This document shows, in pieces, positions 25,745-35,329 of a stretch of 44,368 nucleotides of DNA. The translations under genes and the position numbers were made by a program. The first letter of the stretch is position 1. Each line of letters begins with the position of its first letter. The notes under the pieces are model-generated. The model did not search any database. It had not been told where the DNA came from and worked only from the letters and a program-made list of their open reading frames with translations. The stretch spans positions 1 to 44,368 of the forward strand of contig CAJQQY010000251.1 of NCBI GenBank assembly GCA_905480595.1, written 5' to 3'. The stretch comes from an uncultured Saprospiraceae bacterium. GTDB lineage: Bacteria > Bacteroidota > Bacteroidia > Chitinophagales > Saprospiraceae.

Positions 25745-25930
25745 CTATTTTTGCTTCATCAAAAATTCTGCTTCCGTCGCTTCCTCACTTTCAGTATAAA
25801 AAAGAGCCGTATTATCAATTTCCTCATTTTGTAAATGTTTTGTTGAAAAAAAAATACTAGCCCATTGAACTTGAGTGAACAAGTAAAATAACAATACTCC
25901 TACAAAAAATTGAATATGTGATTTTTTCAT
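25745..25930 (-). CDS. Small single-pass membrane protein downstream of the YeiH gene
   Basis: 61 residues starting MKKSHIQFFVGVLLFYLFT. One hydrophobic helix near the N-terminus, then a short acidic tail ending EAEFLMKQK. The start is 4 bases after the YeiH stop, so the two are probably translated from one transcript. An ATG at 25954 is possible but would overlap the upstream gene. Family unknown; a partner role for the transporter is inference from the tight spacing. Confidence 0.6.
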   Translation of the reverse strand: MKKSHIQFFVGVLLFYLFTQVQWASIFFSTKHLQNEEIDNTALFYTESEEATEAEFLMKQK

Positions 25931-25934
25931 AATT

Positions 25935-27644
25935 TTATAAATTAGCAGTCGCATTTGGGAAAACTAAATAGAACATAATGTACGCCATTAACAATGTCAA
26001 CAACAAATTAAACGTCTGTCCAACCACATAAAGAATCAGCGGTTTCCCACCTGAAAAATGATGTTTTAGCTCTACAAAATTCGTAGACAAACCAATACTC
26101 ACAAATGCCAAACAAAATAACCATCCTCTCACATTTTTCGAAAGTCCACCGATTACACCTTGATCAATTAAGGTGTACGCATGATTATCTCCCAACGAAA
26201 TATAAATCAATGTAAACAAAATCGATGCTCCAATAAATCCTAAAATGAATTTTGGAAATCGCTTCCAAATTTCAGACAACCCCACCTTTGCTTTTTCAGC
26301 TGTAGAATCAACATCTACTTTTGTTGTAAAATAAACTGCTACGCCAAAAGCTATAATTCCAATCAAAACATTTTGAATCATCTTTATCGTCGCTGCCACA
26401 CTCAAGGCTTTGTCTCCTAAAAATTCACCCGCTGCAACTACCGCTCCTGTCGCATCAATTGTTCCTCCAATCCAAGCTCCTCCCAACACTTCTGGCATTC
26501 CTAACGCTTTAATTATCATGGGCAAAACAATCATCATCACCGAAGTAAACGTCATCGACAGACCAATTGCCAAAGTTAATTCTTCCTTCTTTGCATTACA
26601 TGCTGCTGCTGTTGCCACCGCTGCCGAAACTCCACAAACAGACATGTCAGCCGAGATGACCATGTTCAAGGTCTTGCTTTTTATTTTTAATATTTTTTGA
26701 CCAAACCAATACGTGGAAATCAAGACAATCGGAGTCACTACCCATGCTACAAAAATTCCAGGCAAACCAATCGCCAAAACTTTATTAAATAAAACCTCTG
26801 CTCCCAACAACACTAAACCCGTTTTGATAAACCAAGAAGTTTGCAAAGCAGGTTTTGCCCATTCTGGCGTTCCGATAGTATTTGAAATCAATAATCCTAA
26901 AATAATCGCCCAAGCTGCATAACCAATTCCCATCGCTTTCATATTCACTTGCGCTCCAAATAAATAAGCCATAATTGCAATCAAAAAAACAAAGGCAAAT
27001 CCTTTTGCAAATGCCGATCTCTTTTTTCCCAAATAAAAAATACCTGGTAGAAAGAGCATACTCAAAATGACAAACCACAAAAGCATCCAACCGATCTTAA
27101 AATGATTTGATGCTTTTGATTTTTTTCTAATTTTATCAGCTCGATCTCTAGCTCGATACCATTGTTCCACCGCAGTTTCGGCTTCTATGTTAAGTTGATT
27201 ATTTTCGTAATTACTTTTGGCAGCTTTTGATTCAGCCTCTTTTGCCAACGCCTCTTGCATCTTAGTCCTTTCAACAGCATTCGCCAATTTGATGATGAGT
27301 TCTTTTTTGTCTGCTTCATCTCTTGCAGAACTTTTGTAAAAAGATTCCAATGGATTTGAATTCCAACTGGTAGGTTTCGAAGTCAGTTTTTTAAAAAATT
27401 TACCGACAGGCTCAGACGAAGCTTTTATTTTTTGTTTAGATCGAAATGCATCATACCACTCCATGGTTTTGAATGGAGCTTTGGCTTTTTCCGTAGCTTG
27501 GATAGTTTCGTATTTTTCATGTTGAGCAACATAATCTTTGGGAGCATTTCTAAAAAATAAAACTAGCCCGATCAATAATACAAATCCTCCAATCCAAATC
27601 GACCAATAATCTTCGTGGGAAATTAAAAAATGTGGTTTTTTCAT
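25935..27644 (-). CDS. YeiH/UPF0324-type transporter with long N-terminal extension
   Basis: 569 residues from the ATG at 27644; the frame also allows 27680. The C-terminal part, about residues 185-569, is the putative sulfate exporter (YeiH, Cons_hypoth698) family: many helices with [29 protein letters not shown], the [21 protein letters not shown] segment and [19 protein letters not shown]. The normal family length is about 330-400. Here an extra N-terminal helix (14-32) is followed by about 150 soluble, charged residues ([20 protein letters not shown] and so on) before the transporter begins. Substrate specificity is not certain. A small membrane protein gene follows with a 4-bp gap. Confidence 0.88.
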   Translation of the reverse strand: MKKPHFLISHEDYWSIWIGGFVLLIGLVLFFRNAPKDYVAQHEKYETIQATEKAKAPFKTMEWYDAFRSKQKIKASSEPVGKFFKKLTSKPTSWNSNPLESFYKSSARDEADKKELIIKLANAVERTKMQEALAKEAESKAAKSNYENNQLNIEAETAVEQWYRARDRADKIRKKSKASNHFKIGWMLLWFVILSMLFLPGIFYLGKKRSAFAKGFAFVFLIAIMAYLFGAQVNMKAMGIGYAAWAIILGLLISNTIGTPEWAKPALQTSWFIKTGLVLLGAEVLFNKVLAIGLPGIFVAWVVTPIVLISTYWFGQKILKIKSKTLNMVISADMSVCGVSAAVATAAACNAKKEELTLAIGLSMTFTSVMMIVLPMIIKALGMPEVLGGAWIGGTIDATGAVVAAGEFLGDKALSVAATIKMIQNVLIGIIAFGVAVYFTTKVDVDSTAEKAKVGLSEIWKRFPKFILGFIGASILFTLIYISLGDNHAYTLIDQGVIGGLSKNVRGWLFCLAFVSIGLSTNFVELKHHFSGGKPLILYVVGQTFNLLLTLLMAYIMFYLVFPNATANL

Positions 27645-27735
27645 TTTGCTTCGTTTATTGTTGCTAAAGATAGAAAACATTTGAAAATGTGGAAAACTTG
27701 ATTTTTTCTCAAATTAAAAAAAGATATCTATTTAG

Positions 27736-27743
27736 TACATTTG
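27736..27743 (+). promoter_or_regulatory. Possible -7 element upstream of thyA
   Basis: TACATTTG matches TAnnTTTG, within a small palindromic context (AGATATCTA ... GTAGATAT). No TTTG at the right distance upstream. It is about 150 bases from the thyA start. Confidence 0.3.
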
Positions 27744-27815
27744 TAGATATTTTTAGAAAATAGTTCTTTGGAAATTTAGGAAGGATGATTTTTGAAAATT
27801 ATCTTTTAGATTTGA

Positions 27816-27832
27816 TTTCGCCCTTTCAGGGC
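27816..27832. repeat. Single copy of the GCCC repeat end
   Basis: TTTCGCCCTTTCAGGGC matches both ends of the 18540-18730 element (the left end at 16 of 17 bases). Only one end is present here, between the YeiH and thyA genes. Confidence 0.55.
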
Positions 27833-27896
27833 ATATTCATAAAACCTTAAACCAACCTTCCACTCATTTTCCAATTAAAATTAATATTCAAGACAC

Positions 27897-28691
27897 ATGA
27901 AACAATATCTCGATCTCCTACAACACATTGTCGATAAAGGAACGGATAAAAGTGATCGTACAGGAACAGGTACCCGAAGCGTTTTTGGTTACCAAATGCG
28001 ATTCGATTTGCAAGAAGGCTTCCCGATGTTGACTACTAAAAAATTACACTTGCGCTCCATCATTCATGAATTACTTTGGTTTTTGGATGGAGATACGAAT
28101 GTAAAATATCTGAAAGAAAATAAAGTCCGAATTTGGGATGAATGGGCGGATGAAAATGGCGACCTCGGACCAGTTTATGGAAAACAATGGAGAAGTTGGG
28201 AAACTCGAGATGGCGAAACCATTGACCAAATTGCGCAAGCAATCGATTTAATCAAAAACAATCCAGACTCCAGACGAATTATCGTCAATGCATGGAATGT
28301 AGGTGATTTACCCAAAATGGCATTAAGTCCTTGCCATTGTTTATTTCAATTCTATGTTGCAGATGGGAAATTAAGTTGTCAATTGTATCAACGATCAGCG
28401 GATACTTTTTTAGGAGTACCATTTAATATTGCATCCTATGCTTTGTTAACGATGATGATGGCTCAAGTTTGTGGATTAGAAGCAGGAGATTTTGTTCATA
28501 CCTTTGGTGATGTACATTTATATCAAAATCATTTGGAGCAGACTCATTTACAATTGTCTCGTGAACCTCGTTCTTTGCCACAAATGAAAATAAATCCAGA
28601 AGTTAAATCTATATTTGATTTCAAGTACGAAGATTTTGAATTAACTAATTACGATCCGCATCCGCATATCAAGGCTGCTGTTTCGGTTTAA
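27897..28691 (+). CDS. thyA: Thymidylate synthase
   Basis: 264 residues, exactly the length of the short bacterial ThyA. It converts dUMP and methylene-tetrahydrofolate to dTMP and dihydrofolate. Signatures: [19 protein letters not shown], the catalytic cysteine 146 in [32 protein letters not shown] for dUMP binding, and the C-terminal ...[10 protein letters not shown]. Start [15 protein letters not shown] is standard. No dihydrofolate reductase gene follows, although the two are often neighbours. The next gene encodes a sigma factor, separated by a palindromic repeat. Confidence 0.98.
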   Translation: MKQYLDLLQHIVDKGTDKSDRTGTGTRSVFGYQMRFDLQEGFPMLTTKKLHLRSIIHELLWFLDGDTNVKYLKENKVRIWDEWADENGDLGPVYGKQWRSWETRDGETIDQIAQAIDLIKNNPDSRRIIVNAWNVGDLPKMALSPCHCLFQFYVADGKLSCQLYQRSADTFLGVPFNIASYALLTMMMAQVCGLEAGDFVHTFGDVHLYQNHLEQTHLQLSREPRSLPQMKINPEVKSIFDFKYEDFELTNYDPHPHIKAAVSV

Positions 28692-28707
28692 ACCATTAGG
28701 CTGAGTA

Positions 28708-28740
28708 AATTATCGGATACCTTGAAGGTACCCGATAATT
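28708..28740. repeat. Palindromic repeat, family A, copy 2
   Basis: AATTATCGGATACC, TTGAA, GGTACCCGATAATT. Same core as copy 1 at 20515, with one arm mismatch and different outer bases. It sits 17 bases after the thyA stop and just before the sigma factor gene, so it may help end thyA transcription. Confidence 0.75.
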
Positions 28741-28766
28741 ACATTAACTCGGATTTTTTCCACATA

Positions 28767-29309
28767 ATGACCAACAAAACAGATCAAGAACTGATAACCA
28801 GTTTGCAAAACGGTGATGAACAAGCTATGGATATACTTTTCCGTAGACATTATAGTTCTATCTGTCGAGCAGTTTATCGGATTTTGAAAGACAGTAATTT
28901 GGCAGAAGATATTGCACAAGAAGTATTTTTAGGCCTTTGGAAAAAAAGAGAAAAACTTAATATTTCAACCTCAGTTCCAGCATATTTAAAACGGGCAGCC
29001 GTCAACAAGTCACTTAATTTCATTCGAGATCAAAAAGTGAAATTTGACGACGAAGAAAAAATGCCCGTCTTAACCAACAACCAATCCACTACACAACAGC
29101 AATTAGAGGCAGATGATTTGCAAAAATTAATCAATGAATCAATTGATTTATTGCCACCAAAATGTAGGCTCGTTTTCACATTAAGTAGATTCGAAGAAAT
29201 GTCCTATCAAGAAATTGCCACTAAATTAGATATTTCCATAAAGACTGTAGAAAATCAAATTTCAAAAGCACTTAAATTTCTTCGAATAGCTTTGAGGCAG
29301 GATGAGTAG
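28767..29309 (+). CDS. ECF sigma-70 family RNA polymerase sigma factor
   Basis: 180 residues starting MTNKTDQELITSLQNGDEQA; an upstream ATG at 28722 lies inside the palindromic repeat and is unlikely. Region 2: AMDILFRRHYSSICRAVYRI and NLAEDIAQEVFLGLWKKRE. Region 4: LLPPKCRLVFTLSRFEEMSY with the helix-turn-helix QEIATKLDISIKTVENQISK. This is the FecI-like ECF type typical of Bacteroidota. FecR-type anti-sigma, STN-receptor and DUF4249 genes follow on the same strand, so it most likely responds to that receptor and drives their expression. Confidence 0.95.
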   Translation: MTNKTDQELITSLQNGDEQAMDILFRRHYSSICRAVYRILKDSNLAEDIAQEVFLGLWKKREKLNISTSVPAYLKRAAVNKSLNFIRDQKVKFDDEEKMPVLTNNQSTTQQQLEADDLQKLINESIDLLPPKCRLVFTLSRFEEMSYQEIATKLDISIKTVENQISKALKFLRIALRQDE

Positions 29310-29544
29310 GCCATTATTTTAGTGATCCCTAATATTTTTTTCAAAAAATACAATTTAGGATCAATCAATATTTCTAGTGATTCGTTGATTAATCTTTACA
29401 AAAATGTCAGGGGGTTTACTTTTCAGAGGTATTGAAACGACATTTTGAAAAAAAAACAAAAAAACATAGGGGGCATGTTTTAATTTTAGTGTCAATCCAA
29501 CTATAAGCATTAAACTTAAGTCAAAATAGGACTAAAAAATAGAG

Positions 29545-30558
29545 ATGAAAGAGGAAAAGTTAATCGAGTTAATTCATAAAAAATCAACAAATACGCTGAC
29601 ATCCGATGAGCAGCAATTGTTGGATACTTTATTGGAAGATAAAGCAAACCAACTATTCGCTCAGCAAATTGAAGCAACTTGGGAAAAAAGTCTTGATTAT
29701 CAAAAAGATTTCACCCCCAATGTGGAGTTTGGTTTGAGTAAGTTAAAAACTCGAATGAATGAAGAAAAAACGACTTCCCCTAAAGTCGTTCCCCTCCAAA
29801 ATAGGAGATCATGGTTGCGCATTGCAGCAGCTGCAGCTATTTTAATTGTAGGTGGTTTATTTACATTTAGTCAATTAAATAGTGGTTTGGATTGGCAAAA
29901 TGTTGCTGTTGCTGATACTACTAATGATTTGACCTTGGCTGATGGATCCAAAATAGCGATCAATTCAGCAAGCGAATTTGAATATCCAACTGAGTTTTCC
30001 AAGGAGGAGAGAAGAGTGAAATTGAAAGGAGAAGCCTTTTTTGACATCGCAAAAAATCCTGAGAAGCCTTTTATTATTGAAGCAGGTGATTTGAGAATTA
30101 GAGTTTTAGGAACTTCATTTAATGTTAGAAATTATGGAAATGAAAATTTAGCTGAAATCACAGTTCGATCAGGAAGAGTGGAAGTGACTCATAAAAATGG
30201 AGGTTTCACCAAAGTTTTAAAGGCCAACGATCAGTTGACTTTTGATAAAAAGAGAATGAAAATTCGAGAAGTTTCAAAAGACAATAATCTAAATGCTTTA
30301 GGATGGTGGAGTGGAAAATTGGTTTTCACCAATGAAAAGACGAGTCGAGTAAAACAGGCTATCGAAAGAACTTATGACGTAGAGTTAGAATTCACAAAAT
30401 CTTCAATACTCAACTGCCCTTTTACTTTAACTAATGATATAAAATCAGAAGGAATAGAAAAAGTGCTAGAAGGTTTACAAGTAGTACTTGCAATAGATAA
30501 AATTGAAAAGGTGAGTGATAAAAAATATCAACTCATAGGAGGACAATGTAATTTTTAA
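29545..30558 (+). CDS. FecR-family anti-sigma factor
   Basis: 337 residues. Cytoplasmic N-terminal part (1-88) that would hold the sigma factor, one membrane helix (about 90-111, rich in Ala/Ile), a periplasmic FecR domain (about 120-213, with LADGSKIAINSASEFEYP and IRVLGTSFNVRNY), and a DUF4974 domain (about 257-332, starting KLVFTNEKTSRVKQAIERTY). In this family a TonB receptor bound to substrate signals through FecR to release the sigma factor. It follows the sigma gene after 235 bases and is followed by a strong hairpin, so receptor expression could be controlled separately. Confidence 0.95.
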   Translation: MKEEKLIELIHKKSTNTLTSDEQQLLDTLLEDKANQLFAQQIEATWEKSLDYQKDFTPNVEFGLSKLKTRMNEEKTTSPKVVPLQNRRSWLRIAAAAAILIVGGLFTFSQLNSGLDWQNVAVADTTNDLTLADGSKIAINSASEFEYPTEFSKEERRVKLKGEAFFDIAKNPEKPFIIEAGDLRIRVLGTSFNVRNYGNENLAEITVRSGRVEVTHKNGGFTKVLKANDQLTFDKKRMKIREVSKDNNLNALGWWSGKLVFTNEKTSRVKQAIERTYDVELEFTKSSILNCPFTLTNDIKSEGIEKVLEGLQVVLAIDKIEKVSDKKYQLIGGQCNF

Positions 30559-30967
30559 GTGAGATTAATAAATAAAGCGTCCTTAAAACTCCCAATACCG
30601 TAAAATCAGCCCCATCTTTTTCCGTAAAGATGGGGCTATTATTTTAGACATTAATAAAGCGAAATTTCGCAATTAATGCTCCTTTTTTTCCTCAAAAAAT
30701 AGAACTAAACCTAATATGCCTTTTCAAAACCTCCTACTTCCAATCGCCTGATAATCATATAGTTATTACGTATTCAACATCCATTTCCAAAGAAAAAACC
30801 GTATTTATTGGAAAAACAAACAAACACTTGTTAGTTTTGAAACGTTAAGACAATACACCCTCTTATTTTAACAATTTTTTCCTGAAAATATAGTTGGGAA
30901 AACTGGGTATTGAAGCCTCCTCATAAATCCAATAATCGAAAATATTTATTAGAATAATATAATCGGA
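30559..30967. other. Intergenic region between the fecR-type gene and the receptor gene
   Basis: 409 bases. Holds the terminator at 30608-30643 and the perfect 12-bp palindrome GCGAAATTTCGC (30659-30670). The rest is AT-rich and shows no coding frame. The receptor promoter, perhaps recognised by the sigma factor upstream, should be here, but its sequence is not known. Confidence 0.5.
30608..30643 (+). terminator. Terminator after the fecR-type gene
   Basis: Perfect 12-bp stem AGCCCCATCTTT / AAAGATGGGGCT with a 6-base loop, followed by ATTATTTT. It lies 50 bases after the stop. The T tract is weak but the stem is strong and GC-rich for this genome. Confidence 0.8.
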
Positions 30968-33670
30968 ATGAAATACTTTTTTCTCATATTCAGCCTTTGC
31001 TTGATGTCAAATTTTGGCAAGGCTCAATCACCTCTCGAAACTCGAGTAGATTTCGAAGTGGAGCAATTAACTTTGGCGGAGGCTTTAGTTAAATTGGGAG
31101 AAGAAGCAGGTATTCCGATTTCGTTTAGTGATAATATTTTACCCAAAGACAAAATCATTTCTTTTAAGTTTTCTAACCAAAAAGTCAAATCAATCCTAAC
31201 TCAGATGCTTGATGGAACTGATGTCAAATTCGAATCCATTGGAGTTCAAGTTGTTCTTTTTTATGCGAAGAGAGCAAAAAGATACTATTCTATTAATGGA
31301 TATATCGAGGATGAAGAAACTGGCGAACGATTAATTGCAGCTAGTATTCTGGATAAAATTAGCGGAAGATGGGCGACTACCAATGAATATGGATACTTCA
31401 TGTTAAAACTTCCAGAAGGAAATGCAGAATTAATAGTTTCGTATTTGGGATTCGATCCTTTGGAAAAAACAATCAAGTTATCTAAAGATAGAACACAAAG
31501 TTTTGGACTAAAATCCAACTTAACCTTTCCTGAAGTCCTAGTTACACCAGTTATTATCGAAGGTATAAATGCCGCAGAGCCTTTGAGTTCAGATCATTTG
31601 CAAGTTGCTCAAATGAATAAATTACCTTCTCTTGGAGGTGAAGTTGAATTATTTCGAATGGTGGAATTGATGCCTGGTGTGCAATCTGGTTCTGATGGTT
31701 TGGGTGGGTTACATGTTAGAGGTGGTGGTGCTGATCAAAATTTAATTTTGATGGATGGTGTTCCTATTTATAATCCTTCACATAGTTTAGGTATTTTCTC
31801 TGTTTTTAATCCAGAGGCAATTCAAAGTGTTTCTTTTTCAAAAGGAGCCTTCCCTGCTCGCTATGGAGGAAGGTTGTCATCGGTCATGGATGTCAGAACT
31901 CGCGAGGGTAATCAAAAAGAATGGTCAGGCAGTATTAAGGCTGGATTAGTTACTTCATCAGCAAGAATTGAAGGACCAATTATCAAGGATAAAGCATCGA
32001 TTTTGATTACTGCTCGAAGAACACTCTTAGACAGATTTATTCAAGATAGAACAGCTAAATCGAAAGCAGAGGATGAATATTTTCAAGAATTATATAATGT
32101 CCCTCTCCAAGGTTATTCCAATTATAGTTTTTATGATTTGAATGGGAAATTGAATTTTTCACTAGGTAAAAAAGATAAATTCTATTTCAGTTATTATAAC
32201 GGTGGTGACAATTTTTTGGATGAAGATCATATCGAAGATGCCCCCTTTAGAGATTTTAAATATTCAGACCGAGAGATTCAAAAATATAATTGGGGAAATC
32301 AAATTGGCGTTTTTCGATGGAATCATGTTTTTGGAAACAACCTATTTTTGAATTCTACTTTGACGCATAGCATTTTCCAATTTGATGTTGAACAAACTAT
32401 CGAAGTCGATATAATACCAAATGCTACGATTCCTCCAGTCAATATTTTTGTAGGAGAAGCTTATTTTTCAAGATTGAAAGATTGGGGTGCAAAATTAGAT
32501 TTTGATTATACTTCAAAACATAATCATCATTTCCGATTTGGCGTGAATAGTACTTTGCATAGTTTTCAGCCAGGTGCTTTTGGAGCAGATGCTCAGGTAA
32601 ATGGAAACCCATTTTTTGGTGCTAATATTGATTCTGTTTTGAATGCTTCTCGGATTGATGCTTATGAACATAATGCTTATATCGAGGATGAATTTTTATT
32701 GGGAGAAAAAGTAAAAATGAATATTGGCCTAGTAGCTAATGCCTTTACAATTCCTGAAAAAACTTTTTTCAACCTACAACCTCGATTCTCAGTTAACTAC
32801 CAGGTAATCAGGCAATTAAGACTCCAAGCGGGAGTGAGTAGAATGGTTCAATCATTGCATTTGGTCACGGGATCAGATGCTACTTTTCCGAATGATTTGT
32901 GGCTACCTTCATCGGAATTAGTTCCACCTCAAACAAGTTGGCAAAGTGTTTTAGGTATCCAATTTCAACCTTCCAACTCCATCGAAATAAGCATAGAAGG
33001 TTATTATAAAAAAATGAATAATTTGTCTGTGTATTTAGATAATTCTAGTTTGAGATCAGAATTATCAAATCCATTTAACTTTACCTTCCAACCTATAGAT
33101 AATGATAATTGGGAATCCCAAGTCACGCGGGGAGAAGGTTGGAATTATGGCTTGGAATTTCAAATGAAGAAAAATATTGGGCGAACCACAGGCTGGTTGA
33201 GTTATACTTGGGCATTTGCTGATCGACAATTTGATGAAATAAATAGTGACAGAATTTTTAATTATCGATATGATCGAAGACATAATTTTCACATTGCTTT
33301 GAATCATCGATTTGCAAAATGGATTGACGCAAGCGTAAATTGGACATATGGAACTGGACTTTCCACATTAATACCTGCAAGTACAGTTCAGATTGGCGGA
33401 TTGACTTTGATTAATTATGAATACACTCGAATGCCAGCTAATCATCGTTTAGATGCTGGAATCAATTTATATTTCAAAACTTGGAAATTAGATCATAAAA
33501 TATACTTGGGTGCATACAATTTGTATAATCGAGCTAATCCACAATATTATAAAATTACAACAACACCAAAAGAAAATACAGACCCTGCAAATCCAGAGTA
33601 TGATTTTAGATTTTATCAGGGCAGTTTCTTACCGTTTTTACCATCGGTAAGTTATTCGGTTAGTTTTTAG
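30968..33670 (+). CDS. TonB-dependent outer-membrane receptor with STN and carboxypeptidase-like domains
   Basis: 900 residues. Signal peptide about 1-20 (MKYFFLIFSLCLMSNFGKAQ). STN domain about 28-98 (the signalling part that touches FecR), carboxypeptidase-regulatory-like domain about 108-185 (ISGRWATTNEYGYFMLKLPE), plug domain about 205-312 (VELMPGVQSGSDGLGGLHVR, then GGGADQNLILMDGVPIYNP), then a beta-barrel to the terminal ...SVSYSVSF with a C-terminal aromatic. It imports an unknown substrate with TonB energy. STN plus the upstream sigma/FecR genes strongly suggest a substrate-induced system. The DUF4249 lipoprotein gene lies 72 bp downstream. Confidence 0.96.
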   Translation: MKYFFLIFSLCLMSNFGKAQSPLETRVDFEVEQLTLAEALVKLGEEAGIPISFSDNILPKDKIISFKFSNQKVKSILTQMLDGTDVKFESIGVQVVLFYAKRAKRYYSINGYIEDEETGERLIAASILDKISGRWATTNEYGYFMLKLPEGNAELIVSYLGFDPLEKTIKLSKDRTQSFGLKSNLTFPEVLVTPVIIEGINAAEPLSSDHLQVAQMNKLPSLGGEVELFRMVELMPGVQSGSDGLGGLHVRGGGADQNLILMDGVPIYNPSHSLGIFSVFNPEAIQSVSFSKGAFPARYGGRLSSVMDVRTREGNQKEWSGSIKAGLVTSSARIEGPIIKDKASILITARRTLLDRFIQDRTAKSKAEDEYFQELYNVPLQGYSNYSFYDLNGKLNFSLGKKDKFYFSYYNGGDNFLDEDHIEDAPFRDFKYSDREIQKYNWGNQIGVFRWNHVFGNNLFLNSTLTHSIFQFDVEQTIEVDIIPNATIPPVNIFVGEAYFSRLKDWGAKLDFDYTSKHNHHFRFGVNSTLHSFQPGAFGADAQVNGNPFFGANIDSVLNASRIDAYEHNAYIEDEFLLGEKVKMNIGLVANAFTIPEKTFFNLQPRFSVNYQVIRQLRLQAGVSRMVQSLHLVTGSDATFPNDLWLPSSELVPPQTSWQSVLGIQFQPSNSIEISIEGYYKKMNNLSVYLDNSSLRSELSNPFNFTFQPIDNDNWESQVTRGEGWNYGLEFQMKKNIGRTTGWLSYTWAFADRQFDEINSDRIFNYRYDRRHNFHIALNHRFAKWIDASVNWTYGTGLSTLIPASTVQIGGLTLINYEYTRMPANHRLDAGINLYFKTWKLDHKIYLGAYNLYNRANPQYYKITTTPKENTDPANPEYDFRFYQGSFLPFLPSVSYSVSF

Positions 33671-33742
33671 AAAGTTGGACGGAAGTCAATTTTATATGAA
33701 TTACACTTATTTTTTGTATCTTTCGAACGAATTTAATTTCAT

Positions 33743-34702
33743 ATGAATAAAGTTTTACACATATTTGCCATTTTTAGCTTCTTAATTTTGCTTTCACTTG
33801 TTTCGGCATGTGAGAAGGAAGTTGGGCTAGATGTTGAAGAAGTCGATTCAAAATTGGCAGTTTTGTGTAATTTCTCCCCTGATGAACCTTTCGTTTTAGA
33901 ATTATCAAAAAGTAAAGCTATTAATTCAACAAATTTAGACGCTAGTTTTGTCAATAATGCTGATGTTCAAATTTGTGTAGATAATCAAATTATTGAGAAT
34001 ATCTTACCGATAAATACTTCTCCAGATGCAAACACAAAATTTCAATCAACTGTTGCATTGCCTAAAATCAAGCAAATTTATACACTCAAAATAGATGCAG
34101 AAGGACTTGCTCCTATTACTGCAACTAGTTCTATTCCAGAAGCAATCGATATTTCACATTCTACAATTGGAGCAATCGCCTCTTTTGAAACTGATGATGA
34201 CGAAACAGAAGGATATCACGTTAGATTAGGCGTTCAATTTGAAGACCCGGCTAACGAAACGAATTATTATCAAATTTCCTTTCATCAAGAAGTCTTAACT
34301 TCTTCACAATCACTTCAAGAAAATAATATTGAAACTTTTCCAAGTGAAGGTTTTTCCTTTGTTGATGACGATCTTACTAATTATATTAATCTACTTGATG
34401 GAGGAATTGTGTTTAAAGATTTAACATTCAATGGAACAACGAAAGAATTTGTTTTCCAACCAAAATTCTTTTACAATCCAGGAACTTCTGCCACAACTTC
34501 CACTCCTATCAATATAATCATCGAACTACGATCTGTTTCAGAAGAATATTATAAATATTATACTTCTGTCTATCGTCAATCTTCTCAAGATAATAGTACA
34601 CCATTTTCTAATCCTACAGTAATTTATAGTAATATTGAAAATGGATATGGAGTCTTTGCCGGTTACAGTAAAAACATAGTGAAAATACCGATTGAACTAT
34701 AA
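33743..34702 (+). CDS. DUF4249 lipoprotein
   Basis: 319 residues. Signal sequence followed by the lipobox VSAC (cysteine 23), then EKEVGLDVEEVDSKLAVLCN, the usual start of DUF4249 proteins in Bacteroidota. These are regularly encoded next to STN-type TonB receptors and are presumed to be the surface substrate-binding or lid component. Beta-rich middle part with no enzyme motif. It follows the receptor by 72 bp, and the cupin gene starts 20 bp after its stop, so all three are probably one transcript. Confidence 0.92.
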   Translation: MNKVLHIFAIFSFLILLSLVSACEKEVGLDVEEVDSKLAVLCNFSPDEPFVLELSKSKAINSTNLDASFVNNADVQICVDNQIIENILPINTSPDANTKFQSTVALPKIKQIYTLKIDAEGLAPITATSSIPEAIDISHSTIGAIASFETDDDETEGYHVRLGVQFEDPANETNYYQISFHQEVLTSSQSLQENNIETFPSEGFSFVDDDLTNYINLLDGGIVFKDLTFNGTTKEFVFQPKFFYNPGTSATTSTPINIIIELRSVSEEYYKYYTSVYRQSSQDNSTPFSNPTVIYSNIENGYGVFAGYSKNIVKIPIEL

Positions 34703-34721
34703 TTGCAACACTAAAGCATTC

Positions 34722-35087
34722 ATGATTTATAAAAAACTTAATGATATTCCTGAATTCCTAGCAGGAGATCATACTCATCTAAAAGAAGTTTTACATCCAT
34801 CCAATGATCAATTAGCACTTAATTTTAGTTTAGCTCATGCGTATCTAAATGTGGGAGAAAATTCTCTCCCTCATCGATTATCACATTCCGAAACTTATTA
34901 TATATTAGAAGGTCAAGGAGAAATATATCTTAATGGGAAAATGCAAACCATCGAAAAAGGAGATATTATTTACGTTCCAAAGAATGTAGAACAATATGTC
35001 AAAAACAAAGGTGAAGTCAATCTTACTTTTTTATGTATCGTTTCTCCACCTTGGAGTCCAGAAACTGAAATCATTGAAAATAATTAG
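34722..35087 (+). CDS. Small cupin-domain protein
   Basis: 121 residues from the ATG at 34722; a start at 34692 would overlap the upstream gene. Single cupin_2 barrel: HRLSHSETYYILEGQGEIYL supplies metal ligands (histidines and glutamate of cupin motif 1), and KGDIIYVPKNVEQYV is motif 2. The usual glycine and histidine spacing is kept except that motif 2 lacks its histidine, having Q in VEQYV. The substrate cannot be told. No signal peptide; probably cytoplasmic. It follows the DUF4249 gene by 20 bp. Confidence 0.85.
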   Translation: MIYKKLNDIPEFLAGDHTHLKEVLHPSNDQLALNFSLAHAYLNVGENSLPHRLSHSETYYILEGQGEIYLNGKMQTIEKGDIIYVPKNVEQYVKNKGEVNLTFLCIVSPPWSPETEIIENN

Positions 35088-35329
35088 ACTTCAAAACGTC
35101 ATCATTTCCCAAATTCCTTTTTTCCTTCTTTTAATTTTTTTAAATTTGTAAACGCTGATACAAATTCAGCTGTTAATTATTTTTTCAAGTTTAAAGTACA
35201 ATTTATAGAGAGAAGATCTACATTTTTAATTTTCAACCGAACATTAGAATTCTTAGCTAAATAAAATTGGCTAGGATCGTTTTTATTCACACGAGTGCGA
35301 GAGCGACTTTAAACAAAATAATTGACTAC

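Noticed and set aside
28710..28919. Minus-strand frame in the thyA-sigma gap
   Set aside because: It runs through the palindrome and into the sigma factor gene in antisense.
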